Of a stretch of DNA of 64,000 nucleotides, positions 62,349 through 64,000 are shown piece by piece. Every line of letters begins with the position of its first letter. Position 1 is the stretch's first letter. The notes under the pieces were generated by a model. The model was not told the origin of the DNA, did not search any database, and saw only the letters and a list, made by a program, of their open reading frames with translations. This DNA is from Omphiscola glabra (taxonomy: Eukaryota; Mollusca; Gastropoda; Lymnaeidae). A program made the translations under genes and the position numbers. Location: NCBI GenBank assembly GCA_964017045.1, contig OZ024794.1:21315316-21379315 (forward strand), written 5' to 3'.

Positions 62349-64000
62349 CTGTGATAAAAACATTTTATATATTATTAAATTAAATGTTAAAGTAATGAAA
62401 ATTTGAACAACTTGAATTACGAAAGTTATTAACTTGGAAGAGCATCTTGAATCTGAAATGATACACTGAGTTAAACCAGTGAAACTTTGAAAAGTTGTTA
62501 CTCCAATATTCTTCTATTAAAAAACAAAAAGAAAAGAATTTAATGAATTATTTCAAATTGTTTTGTTTTTGAAGGAATTCTTTTTCCTTCCTTCACCAAT
62601 TTTTAAAAGCATTGAGTAAAATAGAAAAATATATGCACTTTTTGAAATAAATATTATGTGGAGGAAAAAGATTCAAGTCAGTAAAACAAATAATTTCATT
62701 TTCTCAAACCTTATAGTTAAATCTTGTTTCAAATAAGTTAACAATTTGCAATAGTGGAGGAAGAAGCTATTGGAAACTTAAAAAAACAAAACAATAAAGT
62801 AACATGTCCATCTTAAAGCTTTGATTCAACATGTCCGTCCATCTTAAAGCTTTGGTTCGCCAGTCCAAAACTTATATAAAAAATTAAAACATGCCAACTA
62901 TTTCAACTGTAAAAAATTCAGTGAAATGGTACCCGGGAAAAACCTTTCTGCTGATGATGAATATGTCAAGAAAGCAAAACAGACACTTTTATTTTCTGTA
63001 CACTGTATGGCACCATGATAGCAAAGGAGGGTTTTAAGCAGTAGTTTGAATGTAAGTTAAATTAGATTTTACACAATGAAAAGAAATTGTCAACATCATC
63101 TTGCCCAATTTAATAAACTTAATTAATAAACTTTTAGAGTTAAGAGAAAATTGGGATTGTGAAGTTAAGTATTGTAATGGTGAATTTGAAAATCAGAAAA
63201 GTTTGTTAAAAAAAAAAATAAAAAAAATCAATTACTTAAATAGATATTTAAAAAAATAATTGCATTTACAAATTTGTTATTTGGGTTGACATAAAGATAA
63301 TTTTTTAAAATAAATTATAGTTAACTTTTAAAAATTTGAGCAATATTTCAACTAACAGGTCTGTGACTTCATAAGCAGGTTTTTACAGAAAGGTTCATGG
63401 TGGGTAGAAGCACAATACAAAGCATCTATTCTTCATAACAAGAGATTTCTTCTAAACCGTTATTCAAAATCAACAATTTCTACAAAGATCATGTCTTTTC
63501 TTACACTACTTACACAAAGTACACAGATAACAACATTTTTTTTAAAACATACTACTGTTGCAACAATGCTGGCAATGTTAAAAAAAATCAGTTATTCTTT
63601 GAGTCAAGAGATTAAAAATAATATAAATGTATTAAAACATTAGAAAAAAATTAAGCCAGATCACCAGAAATTTGAGCAAATATAAACATCAAATCTATGT
63701 AACTAAGTTTTTGAGAATAATTTTTCTGAGGTTAACACAGCTAAAAACTGCCTGTAAAGTCAATTACTTTCTATGGAATCAATATGTGTTAGTAAACGGA
63801 AAAGTAAACAAAATGATAATCTTTTATTGGCACAATATAAATCAGCTTTCTACAGGTTCAAACTAAAAAGCTTTAGAGAATATTTTTTTTCAATCAGTAG
63901 CAGTAGGAATAATATAGCTTAATCATTGAAATTTAAGAAGTAAAATTTTTTTTTTTTTAAAGTTAGAATTAAAGAGAAAAATAAAAAACAATCCCCAAAT
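62349..64000 (-). other. Intron of the membrane-protein gene or its upstream region
   Basis: The acceptor at 62349-62350 opens an intron that reaches rightwards. No upstream exon with conserved sequence was found before the edge. 62818-62860 holds a short direct repeat (AACATGTCC...CATCTTAAAGCTTTG twice). Confidence 0.5.

Overview
The window is nuclear DNA from an animal. It is AT-rich, its genes are split by many GT-AG introns of 0.1 to 5 kb, and inactive transposon remnants fill most introns and gaps. The protein sequences are those of an invertebrate bilaterian. The mix of Penelope-like, hAT, piggyBac-like and gypsy-type remnants fits a mollusc, perhaps a gastropod, but no single feature proves the phylum. 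I see no bacterial operon, CRISPR array, intact virus or defence system.

Five genes can be built from splice sites and conserved protein sequence. (1) Neugrin (NGRN), minus strand, 3' end cut by the left edge. (2) A myotubularin-related pseudophosphatase of the MTMR10/11/12 group, plus strand, 15 exons, 753 residues, complete. (3) SUB1 (PC4), minus strand, 4 exons, 126 residues, complete. (4) A SERF2-type small EDRK-rich protein, plus strand, 3 exons with a 7-nt first coding segment, 82 residues, complete. (5) A single-pass membrane protein that I cannot name, minus strand, only its last two exons visible. NGRN and MTMR10 are head to head across 467 bp, MTMR10 and SUB1 are tail to tail, and SERF2 and the membrane-protein gene are tail to tail.

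Layout: 0-3 kb NGRN; 3.4-24.3 kb MTMR10, with introns holding a MULE-like element nested by a SPIN-like hAT, a Penelope-like remnant with a decayed hammerhead-like motif, a solo LTR and a 68-bp minisatellite with an exact 747-bp higher-order duplication; 24.3-27.8 kb a gene gap with a piggyBac-like MITE; 27.8-33.9 kb SUB1, whose first intron holds a 1.5-kb hAT deletion derivative; 33.9-49.3 kb a gene-free stretch of LINE fragments, hAT and mariner-type MITEs, a MITE with an internal 15-bp array, and a GC-rich repeat of about 920 bp; 49.3-56.3 kb SERF2, whose introns hold more MITEs and two tandem duplications; 56.3-61.5 kb facing 3' UTRs; 61.5-62.3 kb the membrane-protein exons.

The genes do not form a pathway: NGRN is a mitochondrial ribosome factor, MTMR10 a membrane-lipid pseudophosphatase, SUB1 a nuclear coactivator and SERF2 a small charged protein. 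The most notable points are the MTMR10/12-SUB1 linkage, which also exists in human, and the unusually readable transposon fossils with intact target-site duplications.
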